Positions 47,501 through 57,919 of a stretch of 64,000 nucleotides of DNA are shown here, piece after piece. Source of the DNA: Dastarcus helophoroides (Eukaryota; Arthropoda; Insecta; Coleoptera; Bothrideridae). A model generated the notes under the pieces. It did no database searches, was not told the origin of the DNA, and saw only the letters and a program-made list of their open reading frames with translations. Numbering within the stretch: the first letter of the stretch is position 1; each line of letters opens with the position of its first letter. Made by a program: the position numbers and the translations under genes. The stretch spans positions 17,770,455 to 17,834,454 of the forward strand of contig CM053329.1 in the NCBI GenBank assembly GCA_028583605.1. Reading direction: 5' to 3'.

Positions 47501-48900
47501 TGAATAAATCTCAGGGAGGAAGCTCCTCATCAAACATTCTCTAAATTCTTGGTTAAGCCAAAAATCTTTCATCAGTAATCTTTGGGAAAAAATCTCTTGG
47601 AACATCTACTTGTCCTATTTAACGTGATTTCGTTCAAAGGAAAGTGTTCAGAAAAAATCTTCTTCTGATATTTTGTTGCTTTTGTCTTAACCTTTGGCGA
47701 GAGATTCCTGCGAAAAAGTTCTACTTTACAGTTTTTTTTTGATTTTTGGTTAATATACCATATTTCTGAATAAATCTCAGGGAAGAAGTTCCTCATCAAG
47801 CGTTTTCTGAATTCTTGGTTAACCCAAACATCTTTCATCAGAAATGTTTGGGAACAATCTCTAAGCACATCCGTGCTTTCTTATTTTACGTAACAGCCTT
47901 TGAAGGAATTCTTAAGAAGAAAATCTGATTTTGATATTTTGTTTCTTTCTTGAAAAATTTCTGAGAAACAATTCATAACATATTTCTGAATAAATCTCAG
48001 GGAAGAAGCTCCTCATCAAACATTCTCTAAATTCTTGGTTAAGCCAAAAATTTTTCATCAGAAATCTTTGGGAAAAATCCCTTGGAACATCTACTTTTCT
48101 TATTTAACGTGACTTGGTTCAAAGGAAAATTCTCAGAAAAAATCTGGTTGTGATATTTTGTTGCTTTTGGCTTAATCTTTGGCGGAAAATTTCTGAGAAA
48201 GAATTCTAGTTCAGATTTTTTTTTTGCTCTTTGGTTAATATACCATATTTCTGAATAAATCTCAAGGAAGAAGTTCTTCATCCAGCATTCTATGAGTTCT
48301 TGGTTAACCTAAATATCTGTCATCAGAAATGTTTGGGAAAAAATCTCTTAAAACGTCATCATATTTAAAGTGACATCTTTCGAAGTGGATTTTTCAGAAA
48401 AAAAACTTTCTCTGATTTTTTCTTACATTTTTCTTAAATTTGCCAGAAAGATTTCTGAGAAAAAGTAGTGCAACATACTTGTAAGTGAATTTTAGTGAAT
48501 TCCTTCGCAAGCATACTTTGGGTTCCCAGAAGAAAATCTGCTTCTGATATTTTGTTTCCTTTTGCTCAACCTTTTGATAGAAATTTCTGAGAAAATATTC
48601 TCCATTAGATCTTTCCTTGCTTCTTACTGGACATTACATGTTTTAAAGTAAATCTCAGAGAATAAATTTCTCATAAAGCATTTTCTGACTTCTTGTTTAA
48701 CCTCAATATCTTTCATCAGAAACTCGTGGATTAAAGAACTTGTCTACTTTCTACTTAACGTAACATTATTCGAAGAAGATTTTTCAAAAGAAAATCTACT
48801 TCTATCTACTCTTTTGCAGTTTTTGTTTAACTTGTATACGTTTCTGAGAAAAATCCGCTTCAGTTAAAAACTTCACCAAATATATTGTGGCGTGTAAACC
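44561..48900. repeat. Satellite F, about 250-bp units with a 1012-bp higher-order period
   Basis: The base landmark AATCTCAGGGA recurs about every 230-265 bp (45,269, 45,499, 45,752, 45,999, 46,233, 46,497 and on). A unique variant, CACATCCGTGCT, appears at 45,843, 46,854 and 47,867, so four base units form a higher-order unit of 1011-1013 bp present about three times. The edges are degenerate. Small minus-strand frames (60-98 codons) share sequence because of the repeat; they are not genes. Confidence 0.9.
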
Positions 48901-49740
48901 TACACTTTTTGAGTGATAAGTGAGTGCCCTACATCCAAATAAAATTTTTGAAGGGAACTTTCTATAAAGAAATCTTCGTCAAAGATCCCCAAGCTGTAAA
49001 ATTCTATGGGGGGAAAATTTAGTGACAGAACTTCGTGTGGTTCTGGCTTGATGTTGCATTTAATGAGGGAAGTTTTTGGAAAGAAAATATTCATTGAACT
49101 ATTTGGTGCTTCTTGCTTAACTCAAAATTGTTGAGAGCTTTTCAATGAAAAAGTCCATTAAATAAACATTCTCGAATTTTTTACTTAATCCATGCACTAT
49201 CCAAGAGAAATCCTTCTGAGACTTAAGTAATTCTGAGTGTGAATCAAAACTTTCGCAATCCCTCGTTTGATTTTATTAATTTTGAAGTAAACTGTTGAAA
49301 GCGAAATATGTGTCTAATATTAGCACAATGGGCCAGGAAAGGGTGGCCTAAGTGCTGGCCTAAATTTTTAGGCAACCCACAACGAATCCATGTGTCTAAT
49401 ATTTTATGGGTTTCAGCCCCGCAGGACATCTTTCAAAGAAAATTTCTGAGAGATTAAGACATTTTCTGACGTCTATCGTATTGTGTAAATTTTTCATGAA
49501 ATTACAAACAAATTAAATTGTTTCAGTTCAGAACTCTTCAGCTGTTTTAATATGAATTTAAAAAAGAATACATTTAAGTTTTTCTTTGATCAATAACAAG
49601 TTCAAATTTTGGGGAAATCTAAAAAGAATAAAAAGTTTAGTTCTCAAATCGTCCTCGAATTTGCATTGTATCAATCAGTTACTTTCGTAACCTGAAACTT
49701 TTAATGATTGATGAAAATGTTGTTTTTCTAATTGTATCGA
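48901..49740. other. AT-rich spacer with a 14-bp direct repeat
   Basis: Degenerate satellite passes into low-copy DNA. ATGTGTCTAATATT occurs at 49,308-49,321 and 49,390-49,403, framing 68 bp that are richer in GC (GGGCCAGGAAAGGGTGGCC). No gene seen. Confidence 0.55.
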
Positions 49741-50330
49741 CTGAAACGGAACAGATGGAAAAAATCTGAACCCATTTGCCAGTCCAGCAACCTCATCAAG
49801 ATAGCGCTCATCGCGCCCAATGCTCTTTCCCTTATCAGGACTCGTTCCGAGGTGGTTTCAGTACATTATCATTTAGTAGGCGCTGATGAGATCACGTGGT
49901 AAAACCGCTTGTTGCTCGGCATCCCGACCTAATTGAATAGATGCCTAAAGTCGTTGATAATATGGGGCCCCGACCAGACGTCTATATGACGCTGATTGTG
50001 TAAACGGATCCCCGATCGATGACTTCCATCGCCAACCCCTTTTCTGCAGCTTTCAGTGCACTTCCCCCACTCTCTCCGACCAACCCCGGCTGGCTGCATT
50101 TCGTGCGGCGGCCATCTTGGACCTCTAAGGACGACAAGTTCGTCGTTCTTACATTCTTGGCTTGTTGGCTTGTTTTGGTCGCAATCTAATTGCATTTTAT
50201 CGCAGTGTTTGCTGCCTCTCACTCATTGAGTTAATTAATTAACAGCGTGTCGGGATTTATTATGATTTATTGTTGGATAATTAATTTAATTGGTCATGTG
50301 GTTTAAAAGGTTAAACATATGCACAAGAGA
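49741..50330. other. Second GC-richer low-copy island, no gene recognised
   Basis: Composition rises to near 50 % GC between AT-rich blocks. A 97-codon minus frame (49,929-50,222) has no recognisable family and contains no conserved-looking motif; I do not call it. Words such as GCGGCGGCCATCTTGG (a YY1-like CCATCTT word) and TTAATTAATTAA are visible. A relic of single-copy or regulatory DNA is possible. Confidence 0.4.
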
Positions 50331-51060
50331 TTTATTGATTTTTGTTGCTTGGTACCAATTTTGTCGTTTTCTGTTGCAATAAGTATGGTACGATACGATT
50401 CGTCGATATACGATACGATATAGAATATAGGTTACTTGACGATGAGAATTCCGCTTGCAACGTCGGAAGGAAGTTATTTCATATTAAAATCTATTTCTAA
50501 ATTTTCTTGACAGTAAATTGCACTAGCTTCTGAATCTTCGGTTATCATAATTTTAGATCAGAATTATTTGGAGGAGGTTTTTTTCCAAAAGTGTACGAGT
50601 AAAAATAAATTAAACATTTTATTTCAATTCTTCATGGTAGACTCTTAAAAAAAACATTTTATTTTAACTGAAAATTTTTACTTAGCTTTCACTCAAAACG
50701 TTTTGCTAATGATTCCCTATCAGAATTATGTAATAAAATAACTATTTCAAAACTGAACATTTAAAGCAGCTTTTCTGCAATTTTAATAAAAAACTGAAAC
50801 TTTGAATCTCTGAAACCTGATTCCTGATTCAATTTGTATCATTACAATCAGAGCGATTTTTACTTTAAGACTTCTCTAACAGAAACTTGATTTTCTTCAA
50901 AAGAATTCACTGAACTACCAGAAAACTGAATTTGTTTTCAGAAGTATATAAAAAAGTCGTTTAACTGTATTAAAAGAAAGAATTGCTTATAAAATTAATG
51001 TAAAAACGCAAATAATGCGGAATATTTTGAAACGAAATGGGTATTAGTGCTGTAAAGTGG
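50331..51060. other. AT-rich spacer with short TACGATACGAT repeats
   Basis: At 50,388-50,420 TACGATACGATTCG and TACGATACGATATAG form a small degenerate repeat. At 50,629-50,650 ATTCTTCATGGTAGACTCTT matches the start of the hairpin insert at 51,823. No gene seen. Confidence 0.5.
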
Positions 51061-52300
51061 TCGGGAGATATTTTCCGACGTTTGCTTCATTTGTCTTGTC
51101 TTATTCATTTGGTTTTTGTGCTAAATTAAAACTTTTTTCAAAATTTTGACTCTTTTTGTAAATGTAATTATGGTATTTTTTTTATTTTTCTGCCTTCTTT
51201 TAAAAGTGCCCACTTTCCAATTTTGACTTTTGGTCAAAATTTTGACTAATTCTCGGAATGTTTACTTTTTTTGAAACTCTATATTTTGAAATTTTGACTT
51301 ATTTTGACATTTTGAATTCTTAACCATTTTGCCTTGCTTCAGTTTATTTGTTTAATTCATTTTGGTTTATTTGCTAAATTAAAATTTTCTTTAAAATTTT
51401 GACTTTTTTTGTAAATGTGATTATGGTAATTTTTTTATATTTCTACCCTTTTTTAAAAATGTCCACTTTCCAATTTCGACCTTTGGTCAAAATTTTAATT
51501 ATTTCTCGGATTTTTTTTTTTTTGAAACACTATATTAATATTTTGACTTATTTTGACATTTTGAATTCTTTAACCATTTTGCCTTGCTTCAGTTTATTTG
51601 TTTAATTCATTTTGGTTTATTTGCTAAATTAAATCTTCCTTTAAAATTTTGACTTTTTTTGTAAATGTGATTATTGTAATTTTTTTTATATTTCTACCCT
51701 TTTTTATAAATGCCCACTTTCCAGTTTCGACCTTTGGTTAAAATTTTAATTATTTCTCGGTTTTTTTTTTTTTTTTGAAACACTATATTGAAATTTTGAC
51801 TTATTTTGACATTTTGAATCCTATTCTTCATGGTAGACCCTTATTGACCGGAAATATTATGTTTTTTTCAATTTATTTAACATTTCTTCGGCCCAGTTTG
51901 GAAATATTTAAATTTTTCTGTTGTTTAGAAATTTGTCAACAAACCAGAAAAATTTAAATATTTCCAAACTGGGCCGAAGAAATGTTAAATAAATTGAAAA
52001 AAACATTTTGAATCCTTTCACCATTTCGCCTTGCTTCATTGGTTTTGTCTAATTCAATCGGTTTATTTGCTAAATTAAAGCTTTAAGGTGATTATGGTAA
52101 TTTTTTTTTACATTTCCACCTTCTTTAAAAATGCCCACTTTCCAATATCCACCTTTGATTACATTTTGACTATTTCTTGGAATTTTTACTTTTTTTTTTA
52201 GAAACACCGTATTTTGAAATTTTGACTTATTTTGACATTTTGAATCTTTTCACCTTTTCGCCTTGCTTCATTTGTTTTGTCTAATTCATTTGGTTTTTTC
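51061..52300. repeat. Satellite G, about 250-bp units
   Basis: GCCTTGCTTC occurs at 51,331, 51,581, 52,028 and 52,259. The spacings are 250, 447 (250 plus the hairpin insert) and 231. Units share TTGACTTATTTTGACATTTT and GCCCACTTTCCA-type blocks. Small plus frames come from the repeat. Confidence 0.87.
51823..52002. mobile_element. Hairpin insert with 62-bp perfect arms and 14-bp target duplication
   Basis: ACATTTTGAATCCT occurs at 51,809-51,822 and 52,003-52,016, where the intact satellite unit has it once. Within the insert the arms 51,859-51,920 and 51,945-52,006 are perfect reverse complements over 62 bases around a 24-base loop; the last bases of the right arm overlap the duplication. 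The first 20 bases resemble 50,629-50,650, so the element has a relative nearby. No coding capacity; a foldback or MITE-like element is most likely. Confidence 0.8.
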
Positions 52301-53640
52301 GCAAAATTAAAACTTCGTTCAAAATGTTGACTTTTTTTTGTAAATAGGATTATGGTAATTTTTGCATATTTCTACTTTTTTTAAAAATGTCTACCTTCCA
52401 GTTTCGACATTTAGTCAAAATTTTGACTATTTCTCGAAATTTTGACTATTTCTCGAAATTTTGACTTTTTTTTTTTTTTTGAAAATTTTGACTTTTTCTA
52501 GTTTTGATATTTGGGTGGTCAATTAGACTCTTATTTGAAAAATTCGACTTTTTTTAGTATTTTTCCACCTTTTTAAAAGGTTGGATGTTTTTCAAAATTT
52601 CGACCTATTTGAAATGTTCGTCATTTTTTCAGAATTTGAAAACTTCGACATTTTGTTATCAAAATTTCGACCCATTTTCGAAATGTTGATATTTTTCAAA
52701 GTTTGCACTTCCGACTTTATTTTGAAAACTCTATTTTGTTTAAATTCTGACCTTTTTAAAAAATTTTGGCTACATTTCAAAATGTTGTAAATTCGACTGT
52801 TTGAAAAATTTGGGTGTTTTTGAAAATTGCCAATTTAATTTTTAAGAATTTAACTTTTTAAATTCCAAATTTTTAATGTGTTAAATGAACTGCATAAAAC
52901 CAATTCGCTTTCATTTTAAAAATCATTTTCTAGCTCAAACTAAAAGGCCTAAATTTAAAAGAATTTTCCAGTTTTAAATCTAAACAGGACTTTTAAAAAA
53001 GCACAAATTACGAATTAAAATGCAAAATTATTAGTTGTTGCAACGTGGTTTCCATATAATCTTTGACACCTTCTTTAATATCTTTAGAAGTTGGATTTTT
53101 AAAAACCCTTTCGTAGCGGATGCCTACGTCGTATAAAGAACCCAAAATACGAAATTTCAATTTTGTAACTTTGATGCAAAATAAAGACGAAGTAATTTCG
53201 AGAAATTGGTCGAACGGTTGAAAACCTCACAATTAATGAAAAGTTTTTAAATTTCTAAAAAATGGTTAGAATTTCGAAAAATGTTTACTAAAAAAATCGA
53301 CCGTGAGTATTAAAGGCAAAATAAAAAAACTTACGGACTGAATCAAATAACATCGTTCAAAAGTTAATTAATTTTAAAATATTGGGAAAAAATTTGGAAT
53401 TTTGAGATGAATCACAATTTTGAAGAAAAAAATTAAAATAATAGAAAATGGCGAACTGTCAAGTTTTTATTATTCAAAATTTTAGTAGAAAGATAAAAGT
53501 CGAAATACTTAGAAGTAAATAAAAAATGATCGATACCTAATTTCTATTTAATCTTTAGAAATTAAAACAAATAATTTTGAAAAATTAAACTGGTATGAAA
53601 ATTCGAAAATTTAGTGGAAAATACCGGTTCAGATATTTAA
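52301..53640. other. AT-rich degenerate repeat DNA, no gene seen
   Basis: Up to about 52,830 the strand is rich in TTTTCGAC/TTTTGACTTTT words; beyond about 53,160 it switches to AAAATTTCGAAAA words. No frame or RNA recognised. Confidence 0.5.
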
Positions 53641-53880
53641 AGACTCTTTTTTTATGGAACGGACTGGTCCTTGGTTATCTTCAAAAATTGAAATACAAAT
53701 CTTGTCCATTGAAACCAAAAAAGATTAAAAAACACAACAAAGTTTGCTCTAATGCGTTTCGAAGGCCTTCTCTCTGAAGATGATAGCTTAGCTATCGAAA
53801 CGCGTTAGAGCAACCTTTGTTGTGTTTTTTAATCCTTTTTGGTTTCAGGGGACAAGATATCTATTTCAATTTTCTGAATT
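53641..53880. mobile_element. Palindromic pLTR-like copy
   Basis: A forward arm from GGAACGGACTGGTCCTTGG (53,657) to GCGTTTCGAAGG joins a full reverse arm from CCTTCTCTCTGAAGATGATA to GGGGACAAGATATCTATTTC. The reverse arm holds the best-preserved hammerhead-like motif of this family. Confidence 0.8.
53770..53812 (+). ncRNA. Hammerhead-like motif of the pLTR family, best copy
   Basis: In order: stem I CTCT (53,770-53,773); core CTGAAGA (53,774-53,780); one extra T; stem II GATAGC, loop TTA, GCTATC (53,782-53,796); GAAA (53,797-53,800); palindrome ACGCGT (53,800-53,805); T53,806 before cleavage; returning stem I AGAG. Stem I is only 4 bp and the triplet is GUU, both weak. The extra base between A9 and stem II departs from the consensus; the chrysanthemum chlorotic mottle viroid hammerhead is a known active example with an extra base at that place. 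Active folding is possible but less sure than for the two motifs near 25 kb. Confidence 0.6.
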
Positions 53881-54602
53881 TTCCTGAAATGTAATGTTAC
53901 ACACTTTCCTAAAATTTTATATTTTCAATAAAGGAGCCAAATTCTTCAAAAAAAAACAAAATAAAATAAGCCATGAGTATCCAAAAAATTTTGAAGTATT
54001 TAAAAGAAGTCGAAATTTTCAAAAAAAAAATTCAAAATTTTGAGAAAAAAATACTCCATTTTAAAACTAAATGTTAGTATCTCTCTAAAGATATTAACTT
54101 GACTATCGAAACGCGTTAAAGCAACCTTTGTTGTGTTATTTAATCTTTCTTGGTTTCAGGAGACAAGATTTGTATTTCAGTTTTTGAAGATAAACAGGGA
54201 CCAGACCGATGCAGCACAATGTTGACAAGTAAAATTTTAAAAAGAATCCATATTTTGCAAATTATGAGAATTTTGAGAAAAGTAAACATTTTCAAGGACG
54301 AAATTTTTAAAAATTTACTTTTTTTGACGTTTATCCAAAAATGTGATATTATCGAAAAAAGAGCCAAATTCTTTAAAAAACTCGAAATGAAAATAGCCCG
54401 AATTTCCAGAAAATTCGAAGTATTTAAAAGGAGTAGAAATGTTCAAAATAAATTCAAATTTTTGGAAAGAAATACATAATAAATTAGGTGTTAGTATCCC
54501 TCTGCAGATGATAACTTGACTATCGAAACGTGTTAAAGCAACCTTTGTTGTGTTTTTTAATCTTTGTTGGTTTCAGGGGACAAGATTTGTATTTCAGTTT
54601 AT
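53881..54602 (-). repeat. pLTR-like tandem array, reverse orientation
   Basis: Two reverse copies (about 54,078-54,225 and 54,487-54,602) lie in units that match, as reverse complement, those at 58-60 kb, including AAAACATTTTCAAGGACGAA-type and GAGCCAAATTCTT blocks. Ribozyme cores are damaged: CTAAAGA in the first, CTGCAGA in the second. Confidence 0.82.
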
Positions 54603-57220
54603 AAACACTTTTGTTTAACCGAACAATTCAACAACTTATTCGTTTAATCGTAATTTATAACTGATTGGTTAACTTGGGGTGCGATTGATGGCAGATATTG
54701 GTATTCCAAACATACTAGAATATTCGAATATTTAAAATTCTCGAACGCACAATTACTTATCTCTTTATAATCCCTAATTACTTCTAAACATTCGATAGAG
54801 GTCTCGACTCTGCTGCCTATCTCAGGCTGCCTATCGCCCTAATTGCTTTCTAATGATATTAATAATAATAAACCTAAAATAGTAAACATTCCCAACTGTC
54901 CACACACTTTTACTTTCATATTCGTTTACACTAGTAATATTTTTTTTTTAATCACGTTTAAAATCTAAATTGTAAGAAAAAAGCCGAATCAAAGAAGCAC
55001 GAAATTAATAGAAAATAAATGAGTACTTTTTCCAATTTTATGTGGCTTATTAGTTGTCGGTGACTTCTTTTATACATCCAGATCTCAGTTATGTTAAGAA
55101 ATAGCAATTTCTACAAATCATAACAAAATAAAAATTATAGGTAATTTGGAACTCGAAAAGATTTGAGAATCAAGGGCGATATTTAGAAATGTCTGGGTAG
55201 CTAACAATGTCGGTGTAAAAAGTTAGCCATAGAATTTTGAGTTTTAAAATTTTGGATTACAAATTTGACCTCCTTGACTCTCAATGCTAGGCAGCACAGG
55301 TAGGAATGCCCTTATAACTTTTTACCAATTTGTTTACTTTTTAATAATAAAGTCACTTCGAATTTAAAAAAACTAATTTACCTTACTTACCATGTATAGT
55401 CAGGTTTTTTCGTAAATGCAGCTCACTTGTTCTTTAATAATTTTTAAAACGTACACAAACTAAAAATGTAAAAGAATCGAATGAAGTACTCGTGAAGAAA
55501 AATGCGACGATTATCATCATTACGTTGACTGTAATTCACTGACTAGAAAGCAGCAAACAAATTCGGCTGAATCTAACTGGGTCATTTTTTGTTAGAAATT
55601 TTAGAAAGCGACGGTCAGCAACTACCATAAGATGCAAACGAGCAAACGAATTGTAAGATTTAAGAGCTCTTGTGTCATCACGTGATGGTATATTCTACCC
55701 TTGCGGCATCTTGCAACTCGTCCACCCATCCAGTTAAAGCTTCCACATAATTAATTTGAATATTCGATGTTGCTAAATACAAAAAAAAAAGATTAGGCAG
55801 TCTGGGGGCTGCCGACAGAAGTGAAAACTTAAATCTAGAAAAGAACAATTTAATTTTCAAATTAATTATATATAGTGCCAAAAATTGAATTAACATATCA
55901 TTTGTAAATTAAAATTATTTTCATACACGATCTTGTTGTGCAAACTTCTTACTCACTGTTGTAATGCACAATGATTCTAGTACAATTAAAATAATAATTA
56001 ACAATGATGCAAGATTATTGAGTTAGAGGTTGTTTGACACTAGAGGTTCACTTGACTTAATGTTTGCTTGTAAACTGCTTCAGTCATGCATGTTTCTTTT
56101 CCATATACATAATTTTTCCCATTTTTATCACAAGTTCATGATATTTAATAGTTATTCATCTTTATTTATATTAATTATTGACAGCTTACGCAAATGTCAG
56201 TCAACTATCAATTAGTTTTCATTTCAAAAATCATCCCCACGACTGCAGCAGGGTCCGAGTGATTTCTCCAAGATTTCCTTATTTAAAATCCGCGCGAAGC
56301 ATATCTCTTTATGCCGTTATTAAAAGTACTATAAAATTTCTGACAGGCGCGCCCGTAAAATGCTTTTAAAACACCATGCATAGAGTCTGCCTTCGGATAG
56401 GATACTTTACACTTTCCTTCCTGGTCGTAACAACCGACCCTCATGCCGGGGTGTGCTACAAAAGAGCTATTCCACCATGTTCGGTGGAGGGACAATTAAA
56501 AATATATTGCAAGAAGGAGGGATTTACATTTTATAGTTTCTTTCTCACCCGAGAATTTTACAAATCAGTCGCGTTTGGGAGTTTCAATTCGCTAGTTTTG
56601 CGGTTTTCCATCAGCCTTGAAAGTATGTTAGGTGTGTATATTGCGACTGTTGCTTTAACGAATTAATTTATTGCACGCCTTCGTTGCTTGTTTGTTGCAT
56701 GTGCTGTAGATTACCAATTCTTTTATCATTGTTATCTACACTTATTACATTGTTTGACAGGTCATTAGTCACTAACTGATGGTTCCTGTCATGTAAATAC
56801 TTCGGCGAGCACTCTTCGCTGTTAAGTAAAATTATGAGTTTTATCGCGATGTACATAATGGGGATGAGTAAAGAAGTATTATTATAACAATCATATACTA
56901 AAAATGATCTATTTTCTTGAAATTACATCACGTTGCATTGCAGCTCTCATAAATGTCAGTTAAGCGTTCTCTAATGAATAATTGACATACCTAAACGCAT
57001 GTCACGCCGAGGGTGCTTGTGTTTAATAGATGTTGCTGTACAACTCCTAATACAAGATATTTACCTCACTATTAGTAATATTTGCGACGTTAGTTACATA
57101 GTACATAACCTGTTTATTAATTTTATTTAACATAACCTGATTCTGAGTTATAAAGGATGTCAGAAAGAGATGCTATTATAAGGTAGCAAATTTTATGTAA
57201 TTGATTCTCCCAACTTAATC
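54603..57220. other. Low-copy region, no gene recognised
   Basis: This non-repetitive sequence sits between the two pLTR-like arrays. A block at 55,812-55,846 (ACAGAAGTGAAAACTTAAAT) repeats one at 15.7 kb. Frames of 60-96 codons occur (for example plus 56,376-56,666), but none shows a known domain, and overlapping frames on the other strand are as long. I see no tRNA, rRNA or promoter I can defend. Confidence 0.5.
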
Positions 57221-57410
57221 ATCTTGAGGCTCTTTAGAGCAACCACTAGCATGGCTATCACAACAAAAGTTGCTCTAACGCGTTTTGATAGTCAAGATAT
57301 CATCTTCAGCAGGATACTGTCTCTATTTATTTATCTCTGTGAAGATGATAACATGGCTATCACAACAGCAGTTGCTCTAACGCAATTCGATAGCCAATGT
57401 ATCTTCTTCT
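57221..57410. mobile_element. Scrambled pLTR-like fragments
   Basis: Forward pieces GTTGCTCTAACGCGTTTTGA and GTTGCTCTAACGCAATTCGA alternate with reverse pieces GAAGATGATAACATGGCTAT. The ribozyme-like cores are broken. The fragments run directly into the CCAT tract. Confidence 0.7.
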
Positions 57411-57919
57411 CCATCCATCCATCCATCCATCCATCCATCCATCCATCCATCCATCCATCCATCCATCCATCCATCCATCCATCATCCATCCATCCATCCA
57501 TCCATCCATCCATCCATCCATCCATCCATCCATCCATCCATCCATCCATCCATCCATCCATCCATCCATCCATCCATCCATCCATCCATCCATCCATCCA
57601 TCCATCCATCCATCCATCCATCCATCCATCCATCCATCCATCCATCCATCCATCCATCCATCCATCCATCCATCCATCCATCCATCCATCCATCCATCCA
57701 TCCATCCATCCATCCATCCATCCATCCATCCATCCATCCATCCATCCATCCATCCATCCATCCATCCATCCATCCATCCATCCATCCATCCATCCATCCA
57801 TCCATCCATCCATCCATCCATCCATCCATCCATCCATCCATCCATCCATCCATCCATCCATCCATCCATCCATCCATCCATCCATCCATCCATCCATCCA
57901 TCCATCCATCCATCCATCC
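57411..57919. repeat. (CCAT)n microsatellite, 509 bp
   Basis: CCAT is repeated for about 509 bp with a single visible break (ATCATCC near 57,481) that shifts the phase by one base. All long frames through it (Ser-Ile-His-Pro on plus, Met-Asp-Gly-Trp on minus) are products of the tetranucleotide read in every frame; they are not genes. Confidence 0.98.

Noticed and set aside
49890..49925. Hammerhead at GCTGATGAGATCACG
   Set aside because: CTGATGA is present but no stem II and no GAAA box follow.
49929..50222. 97-codon minus frame in the GC-richer island as a small gene
   Set aside because: No recognisable domain, no supporting frame context; length is within chance in GC-rich DNA.
56376..56666. 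96-codon plus frame as a secreted or membrane protein
   Set aside because: Hydrophobic start but no family resemblance, and similar-length frames overlap on the other strand; not enough to call.
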